Shown: positions 20,491-30,057 of the stretch, one piece after another
Numbering within the stretch: position 1 is the first letter of the stretch
Layout of the letters: every line of letters starts with the position of its first letter
Assembly: GCA_037447655.1 (NCBI GenBank)
Contig: JBBHKE010000140.1
Coordinates: 133,366-175,662, forward strand
From: Zygnema cylindricum
Taxonomy: Eukaryota > Streptophyta > Zygnematophyceae > Zygnematales > Zygnemataceae
Reading direction: 5' to 3'
DNA length: 42,297 nt
Program-made: the position numbers and the translations under genes
Notes under the pieces: model-generated
Databases searched by the model: none
What the model was told of the DNA's origin: nothing
Seen by the model: the letters and a program-made list of their open reading frames with translations, nothing else

Positions 20491-21807
20491 CACTTCCCTT
20501 CGCCTTTGCCATGCCAAACTTCTCAAGCATATTCCCAATCGCTTCGCGCTGTGTTAGATAGATTATTCTCCTATCTCTATCCCTTTCTACCTGAATCCCT
20601 GTCTCTGCATACATTTCAGGCTGCCTTCTATAGATCATTTCCTCTAAATCTCCATGAAAGAAAGTTGTCTTAACATCCATTTGATGTAGTTCCATATCCT
20701 CAATGGCTACTAAAGACAAAAGAATTCTAACAGTTGGAAACCGGACAACAGGAGAGAAAGTCTCCTCATAGTCAATTCCCTCCTTCTGACTATACCCCTT
20801 TGCAACAAGCCTAGCTTTATATCTTTCAATAGAATTATTCGGATTTAGCTTAACTTTAAAAACCCACTTACAATTGATGGCATTTCGATCCGGCGGAAGC
20901 TATAAAAGCTCCTAAGTTTGAGCCTCCATTATCGATCGCATTTCATCATTTGTCGCAAAGATCCATTGATCCTATTTTGGGGCTGAAAAGGCCTCCTGTA
21001 TGGTGACTGGCTCCATTGTGGTGGTAGAAAATAGGGCATGTTCCGCCGGTTCACCTCGTAGTCTACTGCTTTGCCTTCTTCCTCTCGGAAAATCTGAGGC
21101 TGGAACTGTTGGATCCGTACGTTGCCGCCGAGGAGGAGGAGGAGGAGGAGGAGGAGGAGGTTGCTATACAGGTTGAACAATCGGAATGACCGGAGTAGGA
21201 ATAGAGGAAGAACTTGTGAAAGAGGAAAGAGGTATATTTTCAAAAATTACATATTCTTGATTTTTGGCATTTTTCTCAAAATCTGTCATGCCAAAAACAT
21301 CAACCGATTGACTTTCTTCCTTAACCTGAATATTCCTAGCAACCTGAAGAGTTTTCCTATCTGGGTTGTAAACTCTATAGCCTACTGACTCATCATCATA
21401 ACCCATAAAAAATCCCGGGACAGATTTTGGATGAAGCTTAGAAATAGGAAGAGTATCCAAAATAAAACATTTACTACCAAAAACCGGAAGTGACTTACAT
21501 TGGGTTTCTTTCGAGTCCACATTTCATATTGTGTCTTCCCTTTTACCGCCTTAGTTTCTATTCTATTCCTAATATAAGATGCACAAGAGAAAGCCTCACC
21601 CCAAAACTTGAAATCTATCCCTTTATCCAACATCATAGATTTTGCACTCTCCGTTAAAAGTCCGATTAAGTCTTTCGGATACTCCGTTTTGCTCCGGAGT
21701 ATAGGGAACTGTAAACTGACGAGATATGCCGTGTTCCCTTAAATAATCCGAGAATGCATTCGAAATATACTCTCTTCGTTGTCGGACCGAAGAGAGAGAA
21801 TCGACTT
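20491..21807. repeat. 1.3-kb direct duplication, left copy
   Basis: This block recurs at 24089-25407, offset about 3598 bases. The first 770 bases or so appear identical, including the microsatellite. The remaining 530 or so carry many substitutions and small indels. It lies wholly within CopC integrase/RT coding sequence. Confidence 0.95.
21128..21160. repeat. (GGA)n microsatellite encoding a proline run
   Basis: About ten GGA units. On the element strand they are CCT codons, giving a proline-rich linker between integrase and RT. An identical tract is at 24726-24758. In other frames it produces spurious Arg-rich or Leu-rich reading frames. Confidence 0.9.
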
Positions 21808-24088
21808 TTATTTTTTTAGTGTCCGTCTAGCTTTTCCGGGTGTCCACCTTTTGTAAATCTGGTCGTTTCCTTGTCCACGTCGGTTGCGCGATGTGGCATG
21901 TTGGCGATACAAAAACTAAAAAAACCCAAAATTACATAATGTATGACGTCATAGAATTTGTTGTAATACAAGGCTTGCCAAGTGTTAGGAAGTTTTTTTT
22001 GCAATCACGGGCTAGGGTTGCAGATTTATACCTCACATGTGCCGATAGTATCGATGTGTGCTCATACATATCACTACTGTTTACCTTATATCGCTATCAA
22101 TGTTAATGTTTTCTTTGCGACTTAGGGTGGCCTTCCATTAGCGAAAAAGTGGGGTTTTTAACAGAGGGCCTTGTCGTTTGGTACAGGTCCGTACCATTTA
22201 TTATTTTAAGGAAAACATAATTACGAAAAAATGTCCAAGGTTGTAGGCGTAAATTCGGACCGTCGGATGCTATTACACTTTTTATCCGAGATACCACGTC
22301 ACTAACCCTACAGTTTGTTAAGACCGTGCACAGGGAGGATAATTCTCAAAGACAGAACGAGTAAAAATAAGTCACGTGGAAAAGGGGAAAAAAATCCAAA
22401 ATGAGCGCGCGCGTATGTGCGTACACGTTGCAAGGGCCACGTGTTTTCCGCTATGGTGGCTACGAATCCGCCGAAATCATCCCATCACGCTCCCACCATC
22501 AAATTCTGCTGCCGCCATTTTGTTGTTGCGTTTTGAAATTTTGGGTAGTACATTTAATGCCCTCTGTACGAGTCATGTACGACTCATTAATTACCTCCGT
22601 TGGTGCATATATTTCCTCCGCTGGTACAAGTATTACCTCCTTTCGTACAGATATTGCATTCAGACTTTGCAATCTAAGATTCTTTCAAGATTATAAGCAT
22701 CTAATATTAACCTACGCGTTACCAACTAGAATGAGCCAAGCAAATAAAAAGTGGTTTACTGACGCAACCTAATGAAAGGCACGCACTCCAGTAAAATTTT
22801 CCGTACAATTACTGGGACGTTTAATGGAAGTCCACCCTTAGAGTGGCCTTCCATTAGGCGTTTCAGTAATCTTACGAAAAACTTTACTGAAGGGCGTTCC
22901 TTCCATTAGGTCGCGTCAGTAAACCACTTTTTATTTGCGTGGCTAATTCTGGTTGGTAACACGTAGGTTAATACTAGATGCTTAAAATATTCAAATAATC
23001 TTAAAATGTAAAGTCTGAACACAATATCTGTACGAGCTGAGGCAATATCTTTACGATTGGAGGTAATATCTTTACCAGCGGAGGTAATTAATGACTTGTA
23101 CATATGGCATTATAATGTACTACCCAAAATTTCAAAACGCAACGACCAAAAGGGGGCCACAAAATTTGATGGTGGGAGCATAACGCAATAATTTCGCCGG
23201 ATTCGCAGCCACCCCGGTTGAAGGCACATCGCCCTTGCGACGTGTACGCACATACGCGCACGCTCATCGTGGTTTTGTTTTGTACTTTTCCATGTGGCCC
23301 ATTTTTACACGTTCAGTCTCTGCAAAGTCTCCTCCTAGTGCACGGTCGTCACAGACTGGAAGTTTGGTGACATGGTGTCTCGGATAAAAAGTGTAATGGC
23401 ATCCGAAGGTCAAAATTTATGCCGACAACCTTGGAGATTTTTCCGTAATGATGGTTTTCTTGGAAAAAAAAAATAGGGTACGGACCTGTACGAAACGGTA
23501 CGGCCCTTAGTAAACAACCCCACTTTTTCGCTAATGGAAAGTCACCCTTAAACCATCTTGTCTCCGTGCACACGTGTCGGATTATGGATCTGACTGTTGC
23601 GATTGAAATCCAGAATTCCCACCTTCCGATTGGGAATCTCCATGTGGAAATCGGACAGGTGTGTACGGAGAAAAGTTGTTTTAAGTGGTGTAAAAAATAT
23701 TAACGCTAATAGCGATACACAGTGTACTGTACCCTGTAACCACAAATGTCGATAATTGAACTAGTGGTTTTTTTCTTATCGCTCATTATTTGAGCGGTTG
23801 ACATTGAGCCTCGTCATTCGGATTTGAATTTGGATTTTTAACACCAAGGGTACGTCCTCATGTAATCGGTACTTTGATAAATTATTTTGGACTATAGTAA
23901 GAATTCTTCGTACTACTTTGAAGAGCGTCCCTATGTGCGAAAATGAAATCGGAACTTTAGAATGTGACGGTTGTAGACGTAGGTACAACTTGTGACGATT
24001 GAAGGCGACTACGAAACTTCCGACGATTAGTGACGCCAACAAAAACATCGACTGTTGTAGACGTCTAGATTTTTGTGAAATTGTAGAG
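21808..24088. other. 2.28-kb non-coding segment inside CopC
   Basis: AT-rich DNA unrelated to copia coding sequence, placed between the two copies of the 1.3-kb duplication. Its core is the head-to-head inverted-repeat pair 22121-23550. The flanks (21808-22120 and 23551-24088) hold no gene. The words TATCGCTATCAATGTTAAT (22090-22108) and its approximate reverse complement TTAACGCTAATAGCGATA (23699-23716) bracket the core and may be degenerate outer inverted repeats. Confidence 0.8.
22121..23550. mobile_element. 1.43-kb near-palindrome: two GGGTG inverted-repeat elements head to head, locus 2
   Basis: The left outer end CTTAGGGTGGCCTTCCATTA and the right outer end CTAATGGAAAGTCACCCTTA are reverse complements with few changes. 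Reading inward, both arms (about 22121-22840 and 22843-23550) stay alignable, about 80-85% by eye, to the centre, where CCACCCTTAGAGTGG joins two inner ends. Each arm is thus bounded by GGGTG..CACCC termini, with TTA at the outer edges and at the centre. TTA duplications are typical of PIF/Harbinger-type elements (Tourist MITEs). There is no transposase. The internal arms carry imperfect short repeats of the TTACCTCCGTTGGTACA type. Confidence 0.85.
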
Positions 24089-25407
24089 CACTTCCCTTCG
24101 CCTTTGCCATGCCAAACTTCTCAAGCATATTCCCAATCGCTTCGCGCTGTGTTAGATAGATTATTCTCCTATCTCTATCCCTTTCTACCTGAATCCCTGT
24201 CTCTGCATACATTTCAGGCTGCCTTCTATAGATCATTTCCTCTAAATCTCCATGAAAGAAAGTTGTCTTAACATCCATTTGATGTAGTTCCATATCCTCA
24301 ATGGCTACTAAAGACAAAAGAATTCTAACAGTTGGAAACCGGACAACAGGAGAGAAAGTCTCCTCATAGTCAATTCCCTCCTTCTGACTATACCCCTTTG
24401 CAACAAGCCTAGCTTTATATCTTTCAATAGAATTATTCGGATTTAGCTTAACTTTAAAAACCCACTTACAATTGATGGCATTTCGATCCGGCGGAAGCTA
24501 TAAAAGCTCCTAAGTTTGAGCCTCCATTATCGATCGCATTTCATCATTTGTCGCAAAGATCCATTGATCCTATTTTGGGGCTGAAAAGGCCTCCTGTATG
24601 GTGACTGGCTCCATTGTGGTGGTAGAAAATAGGGCATGTTCCGCCGGTTCACCTCGTAGTCTACTGCTTTGCCTTCTTCCTCTCGGAAAATCTGAGGCTG
24701 GAACTGTTGGATCCGTACGTTGCCGCCGAGGAGGAGGAGGAGGAGGAGGAGGAGGAGGTTGCTATACAGGTTGAACAATCGGAATGACCGGAGTAGGAAT
24801 AGAGGAAGAACTTGTGAAAGAGGAAAGAGGTATATTTTCAAAAATTACATATTCTTGATTTTTAGCATTTTTCTGAAAATCTATCATGCCAAAAACATCA
24901 ACCGATTGACTTTCTTCCTTAACCTGAATATTCCTAGCAACCTGAAGAGTTTTCCTATCTGGGTTGTAAACTCTATAGCCTATTGACTCATCATCATAAC
25001 CCATAAAAATTCTCGGGACAGATTTTGGATGAAGCTTAGAAATAGGAAGATTATCCAAAATAAAACATTTACTACCAAACACCCGGAAGTGACTTACATT
25101 GGGTTTCTTTCCAATCCACATTTCATAAGGTGTCTTCCTTTTTACCGCCTTTGTTTCTATTCTATTCCTAATATAAGATGCAGAAGAGATAGCCTCACCC
25201 CAAAACTTGAAATCTATCCCTTTATCCAACATCATAGATTTTGCACTCTTCGTTAGAGTCCGGTTAAGTCTTTCGGATACTCTGTTTTGCTCTAGATTAT
25301 AGGGAACTGTAAACAAACGAGATATGCCGTGTTCCTTTAAATAATCCGAGAATTCATTCGAAATATATTCTCCCCCGTTGTCGGATCGAAGAGAGATAAC
25401 CGACTTC
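24089..25407. repeat. 1.3-kb direct duplication, right copy
   Basis: Second copy of 20491-21807. This copy is continuous with the upstream half of CopC (integrase, protease, gag). Its left edge at GCACTTCCC is where the 2.28-kb segment starts. Confidence 0.95.
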
Positions 25408-25475
25408 CCGTGAAACTTTTCCGCCCACGTTCGAAAATGCTTGAAGTGAGTGAACACTTCACTCTTCTCCTTCAT
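24089..25475 (-). pseudogene. CopC integrase core/tail and RT start, first copy
   Basis: Frame 25475-24762 (237 residues) carries integrase Asp32 (RSDNGGEY) and Glu68 (EQNRVSER), the C-terminal motifs RVFGSKCFILD and MGYDDESIGYRVYNPD, then the Ser/Pro-rich linker. After a stop, the RT start follows to HQMDVKTTFFHGDL and the same internal RT deletion as in the left copy. It breaks off at GMAKAKGSA, where the non-coding segment begins. Confidence 0.92.
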
Positions 25476-25490
25476 GAAGTAAACTCTGCT

Positions 25491-25937
25491 CTACCGCGAG
25501 AAGTCGTCCGTAAATGTAACTAAAAATCGGCTACCACTAAGGGAAGGGAATTTAGATGGTCCCCACACGTCCGAATGAATAATTTGCAGCAAATTCGTAA
25601 CCCGGTTATCCGCGGTTTGAGGTAGGGGAAGCTTGTGAAGCTTCCCTAAAGCACAACCATCACATACATGAGAATACTTTTGTCCTAATATAACCTTATC
25701 TATCATTTTGTGTTTCACCATTTTATCAAGTTTTTCATGATGAACATGACCGAGCCTCTTATGCCACAAAACATTTTCCGGAAGGTCACTTGAGTATGCA
25801 AAGTCAATTTCATTAACCAAGTCCATCTGGTATAACAAGTTTGGGCCTCTAGTTCCTACCAAAGCTACTCTCCCATCTTTGCTTACTACTTTCTTGCCAT
25901 TCTTTTGCAAAATTTCAAATCCTTTCATTTCAGCCAC
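25491..25937 (-). pseudogene. CopC pre-integrase and integrase zinc domain
   Basis: A 148-residue frame with the HHCC zinc-binding set (His59, His64, Cys92, Cys95), GCALGKLHKLPLP and first catalytic Asp123 (HSDVWGP). It ends at a TAG after TFTDDFSR, where relatives have a Trp or other residue, and the integrase continues in the same sense at 25475. Apart from this stop it is well preserved. Confidence 0.9.
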
Positions 25938-26248
25938 AGAAGTGGAAACAAATTTTTCTTAAACTTTGGAATATAGAGAACATCATGTAAGGTTCTCTTT
26001 ACAATCTGACCATTGATGTCAGATGCTAACTCCACGCTTCCCTTTGCCGTAGCCTCCACACCGCTATCATCCGTGTAGTAGATTCGACGAGTCGGAATCG
26101 GAGTAAGGGTTTTGAAGTAAGCCCGATTGCCGCACATGTGGGAAGAGCACCCGGAGTCCATAATCCATCCATTCTCTTGAGGTCCCTCCATGAGATCTTT
26201 TGCAAGGGCAAAGAACTCATCATCTTCCAATTGCGGAAATCTGACCAC
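25925..26248 (-). pseudogene. CopC aspartic protease
   Basis: A 107-residue frame with catalytic Asp31 in MDSGCSSHMCG, then a flap region ending in HDVLYIPKFKKNL. This is the standard copia retropepsin, which matures Gag-Pol. A frameshift near 26270 separates it from gag, and another at its end separates it from the pre-integrase region. Confidence 0.9.
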
Positions 26249-26269
26249 ATCATCTTTTTTTCCCCCAAC

Positions 26270-27093
26270 GATTCGTCTTGTGGCGTCTCATCAAATGCAA
26301 GGAACGCCGCATTTTTCACCGGCAGTTTTGGTGCTGACCCATTTGAAAGTGGTTCCTCCGATCGCACCTTCCATCCCGCACAATAAATTCCTGTTTCACA
26401 AAATTTTATAAATGCCGGGCACAGCCGTAAAACATGACCTTGACCAAAGCAATAGACACACCTATCATATTGCCTATAATTAGGATTAGGGGTGAAGTTC
26501 CTATTTTCGGAAAATCCAGCCGGCCTATATGTCTGAGCATTGTACGCTACCGCTGATTTTCCACCATTCAATGCTATCTGTGTTGCCTCTTCCTCTAGAA
26601 TATTAACTTCAGCTACAGCTATATTCCATCTAGCCTTCTCTAACCTTTTTAATTGTTCCGCGGCTCCTTTATATTCAGTAGGAAGCCCTCTCATTAAAAT
26701 CATAGCTTGATGATAGGGAGGAAACTTCCCCCCAGAACATGCATTTTCCGACAACAAAAGCTTCAAGCCATTACAATAGGAGTTCATATCATCCCCGGTA
26801 TACTTATAGTCCCAAATTTTTCCAGCAGTTATAACCTCATTCTGCTCACTAGCTAGGACATATGACTCCCGCAAAGCCTTCCATATGTCAGATGCTTTAG
26901 AGATATTGATATATGTCATGTTCAGATCTTCGGACGAGAGTAGTTTGAGAACATGCAATGCATCCTCATTTTTCTTTTCAAAATCAGAATCCGTATCCGG
27001 AAGAACACCGGAAATCACATCATACAATCTCACTTGCTTAAGGTAAGACTTAGTCAAATCCGCCCAATATAAATAGTTTTGGCCATTAAACAC
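26270..27093 (-). CDS. gag: CopC gag with CCHC zinc knuckle
   Basis: The frame starts MFNGQNYLYWADLTKSYL, the classic copia gag opening, about 30 bases behind the LTR end, so the start is credible. The UBN2 capsid region covers about residues 40-170 (ASDIWKALRESY, MNSYCNGLKLLL, LMRGLPTEY). The zinc knuckle has Cys212, Cys215, His220 and Cys225. From about residue 275 the open frame to 26026 is out of register with the protease and no longer family-like. Confidence 0.92.
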
Positions 27094-27121
27094 CGGGATC
27101 TATGAGGGAGGGCCCGTGACC

Positions 27122-27939
27122 TGTTGATTTGAGACAGCCGATGACCATGAGGAAGAAGAAGAAGCACCAGCTGTTGCCATAATATTCAGATTACAAAAGA
27201 GGAAACTCTCACGTAATCCACAAAAAGACCGACTTCACAATGAAGCCCCAAGCAAACCAGACACAAACAAGGTCTGCAAATTTGCCACAATTTAAATAGT
27301 ATAACAAAAAAACCACATGCATAATTTCTTAGGGTTCTGCCAAAAGATCTCAATGATCTTGCAATTCAAAAAGACACAAAAACTGCTTTGCAACTTTTCA
27401 TTCACAGAATTCCTAACTCCAAAATATTCTAAGTCCTATATATACAAAGTGAACCTACAGCTGATCTACACCATACCAAAACTACCGTGGTGTGTCGGTT
27501 CACTAAACATTTATCAAACTAAACCCCGCCATCTACCGTACAAGTATTTACATCAATCCTTAACCCTAGCCGCTGCTAAAGTACGCATTCAAAGTTTGTT
27601 TGGTGAAATGACGGCTTTGGTCAATATTTCTCTTCCAAAAATGACGGCAAACTTTGTCCGCCGTCCGCGTATTCATTCTTCACCGAAGATGAACCTCCAC
27701 GTGTAAATCTGGTCCCTCAAGTAACTATGTACTTTGTCAACCACCTCAACGAAGCTTGACTTCCCCACGGACCGACACGTGTAAATAGAGTGTACCAAAT
27801 CTGTGAACTCCCTTTGGAGTTATATACCACACCACATCTTGTCTACGTGAACTCAGTCGGTACACAAAAACCGGCTAAGTCTAAACTCTCTTTCTCACAC
27901 ACGAGATATAGAGAGGACTAAAGGTTTCCAAAACCAACA
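27122..27939 (-). repeat. CopC 5' LTR (818 bp), uninterrupted
   Basis: TGTTGATTTGAGACA to AACCAACA. It preserves the unoccupied CopB target: ..GTGTAAATAGAGTGTACC.. near 27780. A TATATATA box on the element strand lies at 27437-27444. The leader after the LTR on the element strand is GGTCACGGGCCCTCC, a variant of the CopA/CopB leader. GCAAA follows at 27940. Confidence 0.93.
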
Positions 27940-27944
27940 GCAAA

Positions 27945-28190
27945 CCCATGGAGTCCGATACTTTCCTGAACCAACCCGGCGTCTACCAAAGTTTGGGCTT
28001 TTGCAGTAATAATCTCTTTTTCCTTGAAAGGTTAGGAGATAGTGTTTCTGCCAAACAATTTCCGTTTTTGTCGATCAAGTCAATCCGAAATGGGGTTCCT
28101 TTGTATATTCCAACATCTGTTTCTGACCAGGAGAAAACCTGATTGTTTATGGCCAAGAGTTCTGTTAGCTATTTTTTCTCCTGAGGGTCT
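27945..28190 (-). pseudogene. GypX RT amino-terminal part
   Basis: On the minus strand, NNQVFSWSETDVGIY and TPFRIDL (about 28050-28140) match the segment before RT in plant gypsy elements (VFAWS..MPGI..). A second frame then gives AQTLVDAGLVQESIG next to the CopC insertion point. After removing CopC this leads into the GDYRMLN motif at 12390. At least two frame changes are present. Confidence 0.75.
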
Positions 28191-28192
28191 AG

Positions 28193-28456
28193 CTACTCCC
28201 CCAGAGTCCAGTCTATTTTTCCCGGCTTAACCGCGGCCCAAGCTTTCGGTGGTCTACCGTAGAGGTTGATGTCAAATTCTAGCCCAACCTGTGGATCCGC
28301 CTCTACTTCTCCGGATAATACTTTACCGCTGACAACTTCCGCTAAGTTGTTCCCTTTTGAACTACTGTTACCCCCCACTAAAGGAACTCTTGGATGTAGA
28401 ATTTTTCTCCTCTCTCTCCCCCCCTCAAGCTGCAGAGTTGCTTGCATGGACAACAA
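28193..28456 (-). pseudogene. GypX segment upstream of RT, unassigned
   Basis: An 87-residue open frame ending RPPKAWAAVKPGKIDWTLGE, immediately upstream of the RT start in the right direction. It is plausibly the protease-RT linker. I recognise no catalytic motif in it. Confidence 0.3.
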
Positions 28457-29539
28457 TTTAGGAGCTTGAAGTAACTTCTTCGTGAATCAGAGAATGGAGC
28501 TGGAATAAGCAAGAGCGTGCTTTGTAACCCATGTAATGGCATTCAAATCCATGCTCTGCCCTATTAAGCTGCACCTTTGTAGGTCTAAAATACCTGGTGC
28601 GGCCGTGGATCCCGGATGGAATCTCATGGCTTGTTCTCGTTCCGAAATTGTCGGTGACGTCTAAATTCCAACATTGCTGTCAAAAATCATCCCAGCTGCT
28701 CCTTTTCGGTAGGCATGACTGTGAGGAAAAGAGACCAACGTAGGGAGGGCTCGGCATGGATATCCGGGTGTATTCCATCAGAAGAAAGGAGTACGATCGG
28801 GTTTTGTTACAAGTGTAGCTATTCTCCCTTCCCCAAGTATCTGCTTTACTGAAATTTGATGGTCCGGGGTCTGCTTCTCCAACAGTTGCCGGAGGACTGG
28901 AAGCGAGGTCATATTGGTTCTATATGCTTGAAGTCTGTGTGCCCGAGATCCCATCTAAGCAGTGTCAAAAACCAAGGGAGCTCCTAAAATCCGGGTTACT
29001 AGTTTCCAGCTGTTTGCAACCTGCTTCCGTTTATCATCTCCTAGGTGGACATTTTCCACCATGTACCCCACAAGTGTGTCCTAGAGCTGCTAAATCCACG
29101 ATATTAATGTAATCATCTGATAGAATGTGCCACTCTTGCGGTCTTGACGCCCTTTTCCTTATCCTGCTAGGGAGTATCCTTGACAAGGCCATCTCGCCAC
29201 AACCAGATCTACTCTACCCAGACTAGCTAAATGAGGTGCCATAATGTTATCCACATTCTGGGGAAGACTCCGGTGAGCTTTAGAAATGGAAGACACTGGA
29301 AGCTATAGAGGATATAGGCGGTGCAGTTGATGGAGGCGGTATTTGCTGAAAGCTCGTGCCTGCGGTGAAATCTCCACTGCTGCATAGGACTCCACCCGAT
29401 AGCATGCTTTCAAAATGGCTTCCAAATCGAATCTAATTCCTCAAAATAGAGATAAAATTTGAAGTCCGGTGTCGGGGAGTGTCAATGAAACCACTTGTCG
29501 ATTGAAGTCCTCGTTACCAGTCTTGGTTTGGAAAACATC
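28457..29539 (-). pseudogene. GypX gag/protease interval, too decayed to read
   Basis: All frames on the minus strand are interrupted. A fragment CGVHGGKCPP near 29050-29080 hints at a zinc knuckle, but spacing is not canonical. A capsid-like string (about 29400-29520: DFNRQVVSLTLPDTG, then GIRFDLEAILKACYRVESYA) continues from the upstream frame. No host gene is seen. Confidence 0.35.
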
Positions 29540-29806
29540 TTACCGGGTTGTCCAATATGTTTCCAGTAATGATAATAAGGTTGAGAAAGCCTGATCTACT
29601 CCCCGCCGGAGTTTTGCCACTTGCAATAATCTATGTGTGTATTCCCCTTTCCAGTGCTTAGAAATCGGGAATTGGTAGATGTCCTCTGCGATATCTGTGG
29701 AACTGTCAAACAGTTCGGCCGGAGAGGATGTAGAATGGACTGGGTAACAGACACACATAAGAACATTGGTCTTCCCCCTGTTCCATAAATCCAAAGGAAC
29801 TACCAC
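29540..29806 (-). pseudogene. GypX capsid-like frame (tentative)
   Basis: An 88-residue frame with YQFPISKHWKGEYTH and FSTLLSLLETYW. Together with the following codons down to about 29400 it resembles the carboxy half of a gypsy capsid (aromatic and leucine spacing, then a GIRFDLEAI motif resembling GLRPDIR). This is a pattern judgement only. Confidence 0.3.
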
Positions 29807-29851
29807 CTTGGTTCCTTCAGGGTTTCCAGGGTCCCGAACGGTACATTGCTC

Positions 29852-30057
29852 TTACCAAACACTTAAACTCATATTCATCCGGGTCCAAAAAGCCATCCCC
29901 AACAGAATTTCAAACTGATTCCTTTCTACCACTAAGAAAGGAAATTCAATTTTCACCTTCTGTCTAGCATCATCGGAGAATTCAATGTCCAAGGCTTTGA
30001 TGATCCCATGGACTGGATGACTGGCGCTACTTACCATGCTTAAGCATATGTTACTTG
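29852..30057 (-). pseudogene. GypX retropepsin-like fragment, N-terminus cut off
   Basis: The frame 30172-29852 runs from GypY LTR sequence into GypX. Only the part after 30057 is GypX. It reads FPFLVVERNQFEILLGMAFW, which fits the second half of a gypsy protease (FxVVxxxxxxIILGMDxL). The catalytic Asp-Ser/Thr-Gly would have been upstream and is replaced by LTR sequence. Confidence 0.5.

Larger units (their letters stand above)
20357..21807 (-). pseudogene. CopC integrase tail and RT, second copy, RT core deleted
   Basis: Integrase pieces (21636-21382 and 21520-21164, with the CASYIRNRIETKAVKGK and MGYDDESVGYRVYNPD motifs) are followed by a Pro-rich linker encoded by a GGA/CCT microsatellite, then RT with WVFKVKLNPNNSIERYK in one frame and MELHQMDVKTTFFHGDL at 20719-20640. 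Reading then passes from RRQPEMYAE straight to TGIQVERDRDRR. About 100 residues, including the catalytic YVDD, are absent compared with CopD. Most of this block is duplicated at 24089-25407. Confidence 0.9.
12444..27939 (-). mobile_element. CopC: Ty1/copia element inserted in GypX RT, target duplication GCAAA
   Basis: The LTRs begin TGTTGATTTGAGACA and end AACCAACA. The left LTR is 12444-13111 plus 19556-19706 (819 bases once CopB is removed) and the right LTR is 27122-27939 (818 bases). GCAAA flanks both ends. The element reads right to left: gag, protease, integrase, RT, RNase H. It carries three later disturbances: CopB in the left LTR, an internal RT deletion, and a 2.28-kb segment bounded by a 1.3-kb duplication. 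Confidence 0.93.
27945..30057 (-). mobile_element. GypX internal region, 5' part (protease-like to RT start)
   Basis: This is the upstream half of GypX, continuous with 12443 once CopC is removed. The right end at 30057 is cut by the LTR of GypY. It holds the RT amino-terminal part (27945-28190), poorly readable sequence, and capsid- and protease-like frames. Confidence 0.8.

Noticed and set aside
21122-21388. Arg-rich (RRRRRRR) and Leu-rich small proteins around the GGA repeat, also at 24720-24986
   Set aside because: Shadow frames of the microsatellite that encodes the copia proline linker on the minus strand.
22580-22680. CRISPR-like short repeats (TTACCTCC..GGTACA units)
   Set aside because: Few imperfect units without regular spacers, inside a plant inverted-repeat element.
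22401-22772. Open frames in the palindrome arms, with similar proteins predicted from each arm
   Set aside because: The similarity only reflects the inverted repeat. The frames have no recognisable motif and end at different places in the two arms.
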